Source of the DNA: Poa pratensis
Lineage: Eukaryota; Streptophyta; Magnoliopsida; Poales; Poaceae
Assembly (NCBI GenBank): GCA_947311845.1
Contig: CAMZMU010000063.1
Coordinates: forward strand, 57,052,902-57,116,901
DNA: 64,000 bases
Direction of reading: 5' to 3'
Shown here: piece after piece, positions 33,610 through 44,555 of the stretch
How positions within the stretch are numbered: the stretch's first letter is position 1
Layout of the letters: the number at the start of each line of letters is the position of its first letter
Notes under the pieces: model-generated
What the model was told of the DNA's origin: nothing
The model's input: the letters and a program-made list of their open reading frames with translations, nothing else
Database searches by the model: none
Made by a program: the position numbers and the translations under genes

Positions 33610-36600
33610 TGTAGCGTACCTGCACTTAGAAAATGGCAAGGTACCTGTGTATAGTGCAAACCCCTGGATCGTTTCATTTGCACACACAGTTTAAGATGAA
33701 ATATCACAACATTGTATCATTATTACACGAATGATCCAGTACTTGGTAAAATATTCATTACAACTCGCATAGCATATAGCTAGCTTGAAAGAGTAAAGCA
33801 GCGGAAATATATTCTTCGTGGAGTCTCCATCATCTTCATGTGCCACAGGCGAAACATGTTGGTTGCAGACTCGAAACCCTTAACGAAACTCACTCGTCGT
33901 CAGAACAATCTGCAACAAATAAAATTTTGCAACAGAGTGGGTCAGATACCATTAAAAATGGATCTGGCAAGTGACACTATGTGGACACTTAATGGAATAA
34001 CTCTATAGCCTATATGCATATTTGGCTGGTGGAGTTCAAGGCTGTTTTGCATAAAAGCCAATTTTTGCCTAACACTTTGTAAAACTTTTCTTCAAAATTT
34101 GAGACAAGTATGGCATGAAATCCATAGTCTCGTCTACCCTTGTTCACCCATCAAAATTTTACTTAAAGAAATTGAGATGTTGGGAGCCTCCGTTAACATC
34201 CTTGATCAGCTGCTTGAATTGTCCGTAACCGGGGGCACGGCTAAGTACTTAGTTTTTAACTCTGCAGAGGTTGTGCACTTTCACCATTAGACCCAACAAA
34301 CCCAAACTATCCGCAAGCACTCAATTTGTGCTAAGAAAAAGGAGAGAGTTGAGACGAGACTTTTCAGAAGCATTTTCCCATCCCATACCGACTTGACGCG
34401 CTCCCATTCTAACCATTCTACCACCACCTGTCAAGTCGGGACGAGTCCACGCAACTTAATCCATCTAGCCAGAGCCCATATGACTAATGGCTGCACGGTA
34501 AGCAACTTCACTTAGAGAAACATTGGTCCCTTTAATACCCTGGGTGGCAACCACAAGTGACCATCCCTTAGAGGTCACCCCTAAGAGATGACACTCAACC
34601 TTTCCATCATCTTTTCAAAACCAAGTCCACCCAGGTGATAAATTACTTAGTAGAATTAAACTTTAAAGAAAACACATTTGCATAGCATCAAATAATCCAC
34701 TAAGTTATCACAGGGGTTCTAGACACAACTAGTGTAAAGGTATGGTGGGTTTAGCATCTAGCAATAATACTATCCAACACATGCATATAAAGAAATACAC
34801 TAAATAATGCATATAAAAATACTTAGGAAATTTCATGGGGGTGTGCCACTTGCCTTGGCAAACAGGAGTGTAGTAGTAGCAGTTGCAACCACTTTCGTCT
34901 CTCTCCGGAATTTCTAACAAGTCAAATAAATCACAAATAAACACACAATCATAAATGCAACACTTAGAAAAATATGATATGCATAAGATGCAGGATGACA
35001 CAATAATTATGGTATGAAAGACATGCAAACAAAATAAGGGAAAGACTTAAATAATAATATCCCATTTAGCTAAGGCAAGGTCCAGGTTGAGCCTAAAGTA
35101 AACTTGATAAAACAACTTGAAAAGTTGTAAGGTTATTCTAAGTTTTCACAAATTTGGTCTTCAAATAATCTTCAACTCCTTTGTAGCTTCATTGATCTTC
35201 AATGGTCTTCAATTAGCACTCTAGGAACTTAGTCTTAAACACAAAGGACTTGGTCTATGTCCAAAGTGAAAGACAAATTATGAAGGAGGAAAAATATAGA
35301 AAGAAAGATGTAGTAGTTGGTCTTCCAAGAATCATCTTGAGGCTTCCTTGTCGCTTGCTCCTTGGTGTGTTGACTTCATTGAATTTTGTAGACTTTGATG
35401 GTTCTGCAGACTTGTTGATGTTGGCAGCAGGTTGGTCTTGAATATAACTTAGCCACCATGAAGTCTAAGAATAGAAGGAAGAAAAGGAGAGGAGGAAAGC
35501 AAGACTTAGAAAATGTAGGGGGTTGGTCTTTATGAACTTCCTCTTGATTTCTTCTAAGTACTTTTCTTCTTAGAGATGCTTCTGGAGTCTTGTTTTCTTG
35601 GCTAAGTCCTTCATTGGTCTTCTAACTTCATGTTGAATTCTCCAAGGATAACAATGCAATCTTCATTGGCCCTTCATTGTTGCCACTAATTTTCTAACAT
35701 AGTGGTTTTTGACTAGGAGGGTCAATAGGGCTAACATGCATCCTTAATTTTCTAAGGAGGAAAGTCATGTAAGAAGTGCAAAATATTTCTAAGGACTTGA
35801 TATGCATGCAATGCTATGAAAATTACTCTAAGGAAAGCAAGGCAAGTAAGATGTTCCAAAAATAACTAAGGACCAAAGAGGTCAAACAATAAGTCAAAAT
35901 AATTTCTAAGTAAGGGTTCATAAAATAAGGTGTTAGTAATTTTCTAAGGAAAAATACTTTAAAACAATAGTTGACAAAATTTCTAAGGACAAACACTTGT
36001 CAAAAATAACACTTAGAAAACTAAGTTTTCAAGATGCTAAATTTTTCTAAGGAAAAGATTTAGCACTTTTAAGGTGTTGAAATTTTCTAAGGAAATTTCT
36101 AAGAAAAAGTGTTGTCAAATATTTCTAAGGAAAAGAATTACTTTGTTTGTAGAGGCAAAATATTTCTAAGTATTTTTTGTAACTAAAGTGATTCAAAATA
36201 TGACTAAGTCATTTTATTAGTCGAATAGATGAAGAAAAATAATTTTAATCCATTTTAATTATTAAAATAACACCTAAAAAGCATTTAATCAATTTTACTT
36301 ACAAATATCATAGAAAATACTTTTACAAAAATAGTAGAGCAATCCTACGGCCAAGTATTAATTAAACAAAGTTATAGCAATTGGATTTGCCCTAAATTAA
36401 TTTTTAAAACTCAAGTTAAGACAAATTTACTCAAACAAACCATTTTAAAATTTGAACCAATTTGAAATTGTCACATCATAAATTTAACTATGCCAAAAGT
36501 TTCTACATGTCATAAGCTTTCCAAAAATATAAAGTTTGCAAATTTTGGCCGAGCCAATAAAAATTAATGATAGATCTAAGTTACAGGGGCCTTTCTGCAA

Positions 36601-38083
36601 AATTGACGGTCTTCTTCCACGCTGGCATTGACCTGCTGACTGGCTGCTGACTTGGTGCTGACGGGGCGTTGACCGCTGACTGGATCGCTGAGCTGGTTAA
36701 GTGATTCGATCTAAACCGTCCAGATCTAGATCTACGGTTGAGAACCTCCCGTACCTCTTCGCTTTGATTGATCTAATCTAGCGCGTCCAAACCAGATCGT
36801 ACGGCTGGGAGGGAGTTGACCATACCTGGCGGCGCGAGGCTGCCGGAGATGTAGGTCACGGCGGCGCTGGCTCGGGCGGGCGACGTCGACGAGGCTCCGG
36901 TGGTCCTGCGGGCTGGGGAAGATGATGACGGGATGCGGCACGACACGACGAACTCGATGGCGTTGACGGCGTGCTCGAAATCGTCCTGGAGCGTCGAAGG
37001 AGCACGGACGGAGCAATCCGAGCACCGGCGACCTTCGGGTGTGCACGGCCTCGTTGATTTCGCTGCGGGAAAAAATTGGAGAAGGGGTCAGGGAGGTGCG
37101 CTAGGATGTGGGGAGTAGAAAGAGACCAAAAGGAGGCGGCGTTGCTTGCTCTCTTCACCGGATTCGAGGACGGACGGCGGCGGCACCGGCGAGCTTGAGC
37201 ACGAGCAGCCTGGCGGCTCGTTGATAGATTTTTTTGAGGGGAAACGGAGAGGAACTCGGAGGATATATATAGGCAAGAGGTATTTGGCTAGGGTTCGTTT
37301 AAACGAACGAATTTTCAGTTTGGATCGAGATTGATTCGGGAGATTTTCTTGCGCAGGAGGTTGAAGATGCTGACATCGTCGCTGACGTCATCCAGGGGAG
37401 GCCCACATGTCAGTGAGAGAAGGGGGAAGAGTGGGCTGCGGGCTGTAACTGTTGTGCGCGCGGTAGCTGCTGGGCTTCGGCCCAGTTGGCTTCTTCTCTC
37501 TATTTTTTTTGTTCCTTTTTCTTTTTCTTTTCTGAAAACTTTTATAACTTTAGTTTTAAACTTCAATTTAACTCAAATTTGTTTCTAAATTTTTGTAAAA
37601 TCAAGATCAGTTATTTAAAACATTCAACCACACTTTTTCAAACATTTCAAAAAAAAAACAAAATTAAAAATATTACAAAAATGCTTAATTGACAAGTTAA
37701 GTCAATTTTTAAATAGGATTTTAAATAAAATCTTTTGTGGCCTATTAAAATTAAATAAAATACCACAAATGAAAATTTTGGAACTTATCTATTTTGAAAC
37801 TTATTTTATAAATAAATCAAAACCAAAAATTATACCTAACAAACAAGTAAAACCATAATAATCAAAAACAATATGTAGGCATAACTTGCCCTTTTAATAT
37901 ATTTTCTTAAATATGTTTTCAAGTGGAATATAATTCCAACTTTTGAAATATCCAAATGCAAACAATGCTATATGATGATGAATGCATGCATGATTTTTCT
38001 TTTTAAAGCAAAATACATAATAGTTTTCAAAAGTTTTAAATTTTTCTGATTTTTCGAATTTTTGAAAAACTTGGGATGTTACA
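33610..38083 (-). repeat. 3' LTR of the gag-only gypsy element (4474 bp)
   Basis: Complete copy. It holds a stretch of many 'tttctaagga' repeats (about 35690-36180), AT-rich blocks, and a GC-rich zone (36730-37240) downstream of a minus-strand TATA box at 37264-37271, which looks like the transcription start region. Short open frames in it (such as 36732-37158 on -) are not convincing genes. Confidence 0.9.
37264..37271 (-). promoter_or_regulatory. TATA box in the gypsy LTR
   Basis: TATATATA on the minus strand sits just upstream of the GC-rich zone that would carry the transcript start. The matching part of the other (5') LTR is deleted. Confidence 0.5.
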
Positions 38084-38169
38084 GACTACCACCCTTAAAA
38101 GGAATCTCGTCCCGAGATTCGGGAAGGCTAGCAAAAGGTTGTGACTAGGATACCGGGTGGCTACCACCC

Positions 38170-39251
38170 TTAAAAGGATTTTTGATGGCAGTAAAGAAAA
38201 GAAAAGAAACTAGTGAAGTGAAAACTTATTCTGAACGTACCATTCACTTCTTCCACATTGATGTGGTTCACATATCCTTTATCAAAAGGATTGGGTTTGG
38301 CAGCTGCTTCAGCTCCTTTCTTTTCTGGGCATTCATTGGCATAATGGCTCTTGTTGTTGCACTTGTAGCAAAGCACTTGGCTGATATCTTTCTTGGGTTC
38401 AGGATTTGGACAGTGATGTCCACTGTTATTGTGACCAGCATGTCCATTTCCCTTGTGGCCTCCATTGTGATTGTGACTATGTGGTTTGTGACCATTGTTC
38501 CCATCATGAGCAAAATGTTTCTTGAAAGAAGGTTCGGGATATGCTTGTTCGAACTCATCTTCCTCTTCCTGTTTTCAGCCTTCTTCATGCTATCTTCCAG
38601 TGTGATGGCTTGGTCAAGGAGTGCTTGATAGTCTGGAGCATATGCCACAGTCAAAGGAATCTTCAGGTCATCACTTAGCCCTTTGAGGAATTTTGCCTTC
38701 CTCTTCACATCAGTATCAATGTCTTCAGGAGCATAACGGGACAGGGCATGAAAGTCATCCATGTACTCCTTAAGACTTCTGTTCCCCTGACGCAGATTGC
38801 GGAACTCTTCCTGTTTCAGATTCATAACGTCTGTGGAGATATGAGCATTACGAAATCCTTCCTTGAAATCCTCCCAAGTCAAAGTGTCCAATGGGTGAGT
38901 AATCTGATAAGTTTCCCACCATTGGGCAGCAGGTCCTTCAAGCAGATGTGCGGTGAACCTAATTTTCTCAGCATCTTCACATTCAGCTGTCACCAGATCC
39001 TTTTGCACAAAACGCAGCCAGTCATCAGCCACAATTGGGTCAGTTGTAGTTGAGAACTTGTTAGGCCTAAGCCTAAGAAACCTGGCCAGTCTGTCCACTT
39101 GGGGAGGGGGTGGTGGTGGTGGTCCATGTTGATTTGCCATGAATTGAGCCATCATGGTCATCAGTTGAGTCTGGGCAGCCATCATCTGTTGCATCATAGC
39201 TTCGTTGTTGTTGTTGTTGTTGTTGTTTTCAGGTGCACGACGGGGAGGCAT
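38170..39251 (-). pseudogene. Gag of the large-LTR gypsy element, frameshifted
   Basis: From the ATG at 39251-39249 (MPPRRAPENN), a poly-Asn stretch and a Gln/Met-rich segment lead to the retrotransposon gag domain (WLRFVQKDLVTAECEDAEK, GPAAQWWETYQ, TWEDFKEGFRN, LKEYMDDFHALSRYAPED). A shift at about 38550 moves the C-terminal zinc knuckle CYKCNNKSHYANEC (38376-38170) into another frame. The protein would package the element's RNA. No pol follows. Confidence 0.85.
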
Positions 39252-39495
39252 CTGTGGTTTAAGCATAGATGAGCAAAAGATAGACAGATCTAGAAGAAAT
39301 ATTCCTACCCATACAAGCAGTTTGTCACAAACAACCACACATGATAAACTCACAAATTTTTGAGAAAAACAAACTAGTTGTTTTTGTATCGAAGTACACC
39401 TAGGATATGGGGAAACAATATGATAGTACTGCCATACCACAATTTGATAGGTCAATACATCAGCATGGTTTCTTTATTCTAATACATAATGGGGT

Positions 39496-39903
39496 CTAGT
39501 CTATCTCTTTCTTGAGTGCATCGAGTTCTTCCTCTATTTCCTTGAGTTCATCAAGGTATTTCTGAGTGTTGTGGAGTCTAAATCGAAGTCTTCTTCCAAG
39601 GTTTTCGATGGCCTCCCATGCTGCACTTCTTGCAGAATCAAAGAATGATGTTCGAATTATTGGGTTTGTGAACATGCAGCAACCTTCGGTCTTGTGGTCA
39701 TCGTCTTTGTTCTTGTATAGATGGAGTTGCACCCACCAGTACTCTTGACCTTAACCCATGAAAGGAAAACCTTTGTAGACTGCTGCTCCTTCAAGTCCCA
39801 TGCTCAACATGAGGTCCTTCAAAGCTTTTGGAAACTCAGTCTCACATTCCAAGGTCATGGTCATTGCTGGACCTTTCTTGAGTGATTCCAGGAGGCGGGA
39901 CAT
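39496..39903 (-). pseudogene. Leader ORF upstream of gag, one nonsense codon
   Basis: From an ATG at 39903-39901, a frame of 135 codons runs to 39496, broken only by a TAA at 39753-39751. The readable text includes GLEGAAVYKGFPF before the stop, then EYWWVQLHLYKNKDDDHKTE and an acidic C-terminal coil (LDELKEIEEELDALKKEID). Short leader ORFs in this position occur in other grass gypsy elements; their function is unknown. Confidence 0.6.
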
Positions 39904-40050
39904 CTATAAATAAGAGAAGGCATTTAGAACACGAATAGTTAAGAAGTTACAAGAATGATATCCAAGGTTTTAGACAAAGAACAAATAAATTTTTGTCCTA
40001 TGGGCTTTCTTATTTCTAACCAAGGGTTTCGAACCTACAGGCAACACAGT

Positions 40051-40062
40051 GCTCTGATACCA
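40051..40062 (-). other. Primer-binding site of the gag-only gypsy element
   Basis: TGGTATCAGAGC on the minus strand lies 2 bp inside the LTR border at 40065. This matches the initiator methionine tRNA 3' end used by many plant LTR elements, and it fixes the minus orientation. Confidence 0.85.
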
Positions 40063-40064
40063 TC

Positions 40065-42386
40065 TGTAGCGTACCTGCACTTAGAAAATGGCAAGGTACC
40101 TGTGTATAGTGCAAACCCCTGGATCGTTTCATTTACACACACAGTTTAAGATGAAATATCACAACATTGTATCCTTATTACACGAATTATCCAGTACTTG
40201 GTAAAATATTCATTACAACTCGCATAGCATATAGCTAGCTTGAAAGAGTAAAGCAGCGGAAATTTATTCTTCATGGAGTCTCCATCATCTTCATGTGCCA
40301 CAGGCGAAACTTGTTGGTTGCAGACTCGAAACCCTTAACGAAACTCACTCGTCGTCAGAACAATCTGCAACAAATAAAATTTTGCAACAGAGTGGGTCAG
40401 ATACCATTAAAAATGGATCTGGCAAGTGACACTATGTGGACACTTAATGGAATAACTCTATAGCCTATATGCATATTTGGCTGGTGGAGTTCAAGGCTGT
40501 TTTGCAAAAAAGCCAATTTTTGCCTAACACTTTGTAAAACTTTTCTTCAAAATTTGAGACAAGTATGACATGAAATCCATAGTCTCGTCTACCCTTGTTC
40601 ACCCATCAAAATTTTACTTAAAGAAATTGAGATGTTGGGAGCCTCCGTTAACATCCTTGATCAGCTGCTTGAATTGTCCGTAACCGGGGACACGGCTAAG
40701 TACTTAGTTTTTAACTCTGAAGAGGTTGTGCACTTTCACCATTAGACCCAACAAACCCAAACTATCCTCAAGCACTCAATTTGTGCTAAGGAAAAGGAGA
40801 GAGTTGAGACGAGACTTTTCAGAAGCATTTTCCCATCCCATACCGACTTGACGCACTCCCATTCTAACCATTCTACCACCACCTGTCAAGTCGGGACGAG
40901 TCCACGCAACTTAATCCATCTAGCCAGATCCCATATGACTAATGGCTGCACGGTAAGCAACTTCACTTAGAGAAACATTGGTCCCTTTAATACCCTGGGT
41001 GGCAACCACAAGTGACCATCCCTTAGAGGTCACCCCTAAGAGATGACACTCAACCTTTCCATCATCTTTTCAAAACCAAGTCCACCCAGGTGATAAATTA
41101 CTTAGTAGAATTAAACTTTAAAGAAAACACATTTGCATAGCATCAAATAATCCACTAAGTTATCACAGGGGTTCTAGACACAACTAGTGTAAAGGTATGG
41201 TGGGTTTAGCATCTAGCAATAATACTATCCAACACATGCATATAGAGAAATACACTAAATAATGCATATAAAAATACTTAGGAAATTTCATGGGGGTGTG
41301 CCACTTGCCTTGGCAAACAAGAGTGTAGTAGTAGCAGTTGCAACCACTTTCGTCTCTCTCCGGAATTTCTAACAAGTCAAATAAATCACAAATAAACACA
41401 CAATCATAAATGCAACACTTAGAAAAATATGATATGCATAAGATGCAGGATGACACAATAATTATGGTATGAAAGACATGCAAACAAAATAAGGGAAAGA
41501 CTTAAATAATAATATCCCATTTAGCTAAGGCAAGGTCCAGGTTGAGCCTAAAGTAAACTTGATAAAACAACTTGAAAAGTTGTAAGGTTATTCTAAGTTT
41601 TCACAAATTTGGTCTTCAAATAATCTTCAACTCCTTTGTAGCTTCATTGATCTTCAATGGTCTTCAATTAGTACTCTAGGAACTTAGTCTTAAACACAAA
41701 GGACTTGGTCTATGTCCAAAGTGAAAGACAAATTATGAAGGAGGAAAAATATAGAAAGAAAGATGTAGTAGTTGGTCTTCCAAGAATCATCTTGAGGCTT
41801 CCTTGTCGCTTGCTCCTTGGTGTGTTGACTTCATTGAATTTTGTAGACTTTGATGGTTCTGCAGACTTGTTGATGTTGGCAGCAGGTTGGTCTTGAATAT
41901 AACTTAGCCACCATGAAGTCTAAGAATAGAAGGAAGAAAAGGAGAGGAGGAAAGCAAGACTTAGAAAATGTAGGGGGGTTGGTCTTTATGAACTTCCTCT
42001 TGATTTCTTCTAAGTACTTTTCTTCTTAGAGATGCTTCTGGAGTCTTGTTTTCTTGGCTAAGTCCTTCATTGGTCTTCTAACTTCATGTTGAATTCTCCA
42101 AGGATAACAATGCAATCTTCATTGGCCCTTCATTGTTTCCACTAATTTTCTAACTTAGTGGTTTTTGACTAGGAGGGTCAATAGGGCTAACATGCATCCT
42201 TAATTTTCTAAGGAGGAAAGTCATGTAAGAAGTGCAAAATATTTCTAAGGACTTGATATGCATGCAATGCTATGAAAATTACTCTAAGGAAAGCAAGGCA
42301 AGTAAGATGTTCCAAAAATAACTAAGGACCAAAGAGGCCAAACAATAAGTCAAAATAATTTCTAAGTAAGGGTTCATAAAATAAGG
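40065..42386 (-). repeat. 5' LTR of the gag-only gypsy element, truncated
   Basis: It matches the first 2.3 kb of the other LTR (33610 to about 35936) with only scattered differences, then stops abruptly after ggttcataaaataagg. The missing half contains the TATA box and transcript-start zone, so this copy has lost its own promoter. Confidence 0.9.
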
Positions 42387-42588
42387 AAAAACTGAAGATG
42401 GACCTGTAACATCCCAAGTTTTTCAAAAATTTGAAAAATCAGAAAAATTTAAAACTTTTGAAAACTATTATGTATTTTGCTTTAAACCCTTACTGGTGCC
42501 TTGTCAAACAATAATTCGAATCCTTACTTAGAAATTATTTTTCAAACAATAAGTCAAAATAATTTCTAAGGACCTGTAACATGCCTTG
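42387..42588. other. Scrambled junction: inverted LINE and LTR pieces plus filler
   Basis: In order: 42387-42404 is 18 bp of LINE endonuclease sequence in inverted orientation, ending in the inverted target duplication ggacc. Then 42405-42486 is 82 bp of the lost LTR end, inverted (tgtaacatccc start). Then about 100 bp of patchwork contains tgccttgtc (copied from the LINE flank), two facing copies of an aaataatttctaag stretch, and another ggacctgtaaca. The intact LINE resumes at about 42589. This is what template-switching repair of a double-strand break would leave. Confidence 0.8.
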
Positions 42589-43060
42589 TCTTCATCCAGG
42601 TGCGTCTCCGACAGAAAAAACGCATCGGGTTGTGCTGCCTCTGAATATCCAGAAGCGACAGAACTGCCGGTTTCCCGATTAGGCCGTGGCAATTTAGACT
42701 GATAAGTTTCATTGTTCCTGTATGTGATTTGAGTACCACGGATCAGTCCTCCAGCAAACTGACTATGACCACCACGAAAGAAAACCTCCACTACGTTACC
42801 GTCGGGAGGGAGAACTGACCTCCACTGCGTTGCCGCCGGGAGGGAGAAACAGACCTCCACTGCGTTGCCGCCGGGAGGGAGAACAGACTCCGTCGCTGAA
42901 CAACGAGGAGGAAAAATCAGGTCCACGCACGATGCATCAGGCAAAGCTGTTGAAGTGCTTGCCCTTTGCCATCGGTGTGCAAACCACGTCTCAAAGCAGC
43001 CTTGAAGATGCTCTCGTCAAAGCCCTAGGAAAACTGAACCCTGCTTGTATATGTGCTAGT
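42589..43060 (-). pseudogene. LINE 5' region and start of endonuclease
   Basis: On the minus strand a short 5' region contains three imperfect copies of a 35-bp unit (ctccctcccggcggcaacgc, about 42780-42900). It leads to an ATG near 42694 and MKLISLNCHGL, the classic start of a plant LINE endonuclease. The SETHLDED motif follows after a one-base shift, directly before the gypsy insertion. No ORF1 is visible, so this copy is 5'-truncated or of a short type. Confidence 0.8.
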
Positions 43061-43076
43061 GAGACAAACTCGTTTT

Positions 43077-43243
43077 TACCTTCACATGAAGAAACAATCC
43101 CACATGAAGAGCGATATGGATGTCAAACCAAGGTCTTTTACCAGTGAGGAGGTCCGCAAGAGATACAACGGCCCCGTGATAAGATGCACCGGAAGAAGTC
43201 TGTATTTTAGGACATTTAATCATCTGGATTTACGTCACTACAT
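43077..43243 (+). pseudogene. Left half of an unidentified open frame split by a retroposon
   Basis: After the LINE target site, a frame containing MKSDMDVKPRSF, SEEVRKRYNGPV and YFRTFNHLDLRHYI runs up to the retroposon target site (cgtcactacat, 43233-43243). It continues in phase at 58680. I do not recognise the family. The upstream part would begin before 23317, across the LINE insertion. It may be an exon of a host gene, but coding status is uncertain. Confidence 0.4.
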
Positions 43244-43471
43244 TTTTTTTTAGAACTGTGGGGCAAAAGCTTTGCCCCAACCATTTATTAAGAAAGAGGT
43301 GCCCGGTTTATTAGTGGAAGAAACCGGGCGAAAATCATACAACAAATACCAACAACATAAGGCAACACAACTACAAAGGACAACACCTAAAACTAGCAAC
43401 TCACGAAGCGACAACCCCACGCTAGTAAAGCAACCGCAGCTGACGACTACCCTAGGACCACGCAGCTGCCG

Positions 43472-43918
43472 TTAAGCAGTCGCGGGCGCCTTACCAATGG
43501 CGCCACCCTTCTTGCCTATGCTTCTAAGAGCCTTTTTCACCTTTTTGATTTTGCCGGTAGAAGCCTCCTCAGCTATGAGGCAAGCAATCGCCTTGCCAGA
43601 TCCAGAGCTAGCTGCCTCCAAGCAAGCGAGTAAGCCACCAAGTTTGTCCACGAAGACCGTCTGTTCAATACGTGCCAATATAGCTTCACGGTCAAAGAGG
43701 GGCGACCGGATGGACGGGCCTCCACTATCCACAGAGGAGGGCAACTCGCAGGACTCAGACGGAGATGGGGATGGCGTGATGTCCACCGCCAAAGGCTCCA
43801 TAAGGCCTAGCTCCATAGAGGAGGGCAACTCGCAGGACTCAACTGGAAGCACCACAGATGATCCCCCACAATAATCCTGCAGCTCAGGCAAGTTCTCCAC
43901 AACTGGAGCCACAACCTC
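43472..43918 (-). pseudogene. Zinc-knuckle protein, C-terminal part
   Basis: This continues the frame that ends at 57158: across the gypsy insertion the codons join in phase (one copy of the acctc duplication removed). Residues include ENLPELQDYCGG, a duplicated SCELPSS motif, a helical stretch (REAILARIEQTVFVDKLGG) and a basic C-terminus (KIKKVKKALRSIGKKGG) before the stop at 43472. Function unknown; the basic tail would suit nucleic-acid binding. Confidence 0.65.
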
Positions 43919-44512
43919 TGATGGGGGGATAATAACCCGGTAGGCCCATGAAGAGGAAAACATGACCCGCCAGGCAGGAGGCCCGGCGAGGCCAGTTAAC
44001 CCTCAGCATAGGCCGGGTTATGGTGCTGGGCCGGTATCTTGGCGATGACCCGGCTATTCATGAAGAGTATTCCAGAAGGTCCAGAGGCGGTTCAAGAGGC
44101 GGTTCTATACTTGGAATACACGAAGGATAAAGGAGTAGTAGTAGGACTCAGAGTTCGGGTAGAACCCGGCTTATCATGTACGCGACCAGGAGGCCCGGTA
44201 TCTATATAAACCGGCTCCAGGCCCTTAGACAAGGAGGACCTTTTCGTAACCCCAAGCTTTAGGCGAGAGACATACAATCCTTGTAACCTAGATCGAGATC
44301 CGGCTCTGTTGTAGTAGCCGGGTTATCGAGACAGAGATCGAGATTAATAATAAGATAGCAGGAAGTAGGTCTTTATCTCCAATGGAGAGGCCGAACCTGG
44401 GTAAACCTTTGTCCCCTGCCGTGCTAAACAAACATCCAGACACCAGAGTCGCCTTGCCCAAAAGTTTAAGCTACCCTCAAGTAGCATCTGCCGTGTTTTC
44501 TACCCCACGACA
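43919..44512 (+). repeat. Tat gypsy 5' LTR (594 bp)
   Basis: TGATGGGG...CACGACA ends. A TATA box, TATATAAA, is at 44203-44210. It looks identical to the 3' LTR. Confidence 0.95.
44203..44210 (+). promoter_or_regulatory. TATA box in the Tat 5' LTR
   Basis: TATATAAA lies in the middle of the LTR, about 300 bp before its end, where the element's transcript should start nearby. The same motif is at 56848-56855 in the 3' LTR. Confidence 0.6.
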
Positions 44513-44514
44513 GT

Positions 44515-44531
44515 TGGCGCCGTCTGTGGGA
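44515..44531 (+). other. Primer-binding site of the Tat gypsy element
   Basis: Two bases after the LTR end, tggcgccgtctgtggg has the form of the primer sites of Tat/Athila-type elements (tggcgcc start). The exact tRNA was not determined. Confidence 0.7.
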
Positions 44532-44555
44532 ATCGCGTCCAAGGGTGTCACCATC

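Larger units (their letters stand above)
33610..42588 (-). mobile_element. Large-LTR, gag-only Ty3/gypsy element inserted in the LINE
   Basis: The complete LTR (33610-38083, 4474 bp) reads TGTAACATCCC...GCTACA on the minus strand. The second LTR starts at 40065 and breaks off at 42386. The left target duplication is ggtcc (33605-33609). On the minus strand the primer site TGGTATCAGAGC (plus 40051-40062), a leader frame, a gag and a purine-rich tract next to the 3' LTR (38084-38100) occur in the normal order. No protease, reverse transcriptase, RNase H or integrase is present in the 2-kb interior. It is thus a non-autonomous element of the large-retrotransposon-derivative kind that would depend on a partner for mobilisation. 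The right end is rearranged. Confidence 0.88.
23329..43060 (-). mobile_element. LINE, minus strand, split by two LTR elements
   Basis: The target-site duplication gagacaaactcg (with following Ts) lies at 23317-23328 and 43061-43072. The element begins at the low coordinate with ten T, its poly(A) tail on the minus strand. LINE sequence occupies 23329-24459, 30742-33609 and about 42589-43060, roughly 4.5 kb in all. The parts follow the plant LINE order endonuclease, reverse transcriptase, zinc-finger region, RNase H when read right to left. A Ty1/copia element interrupts it after the RT, and a large-LTR gypsy element interrupts it inside the endonuclease. Both must be younger than the LINE. 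Several frameshifts and stops show it is dead. Confidence 0.9.

Noticed and set aside
36732..37158. Minus-strand open frames in the gypsy LTR
   Set aside because: They fall in the GC-rich transcript-start zone of the LTR, and no domain is recognised.
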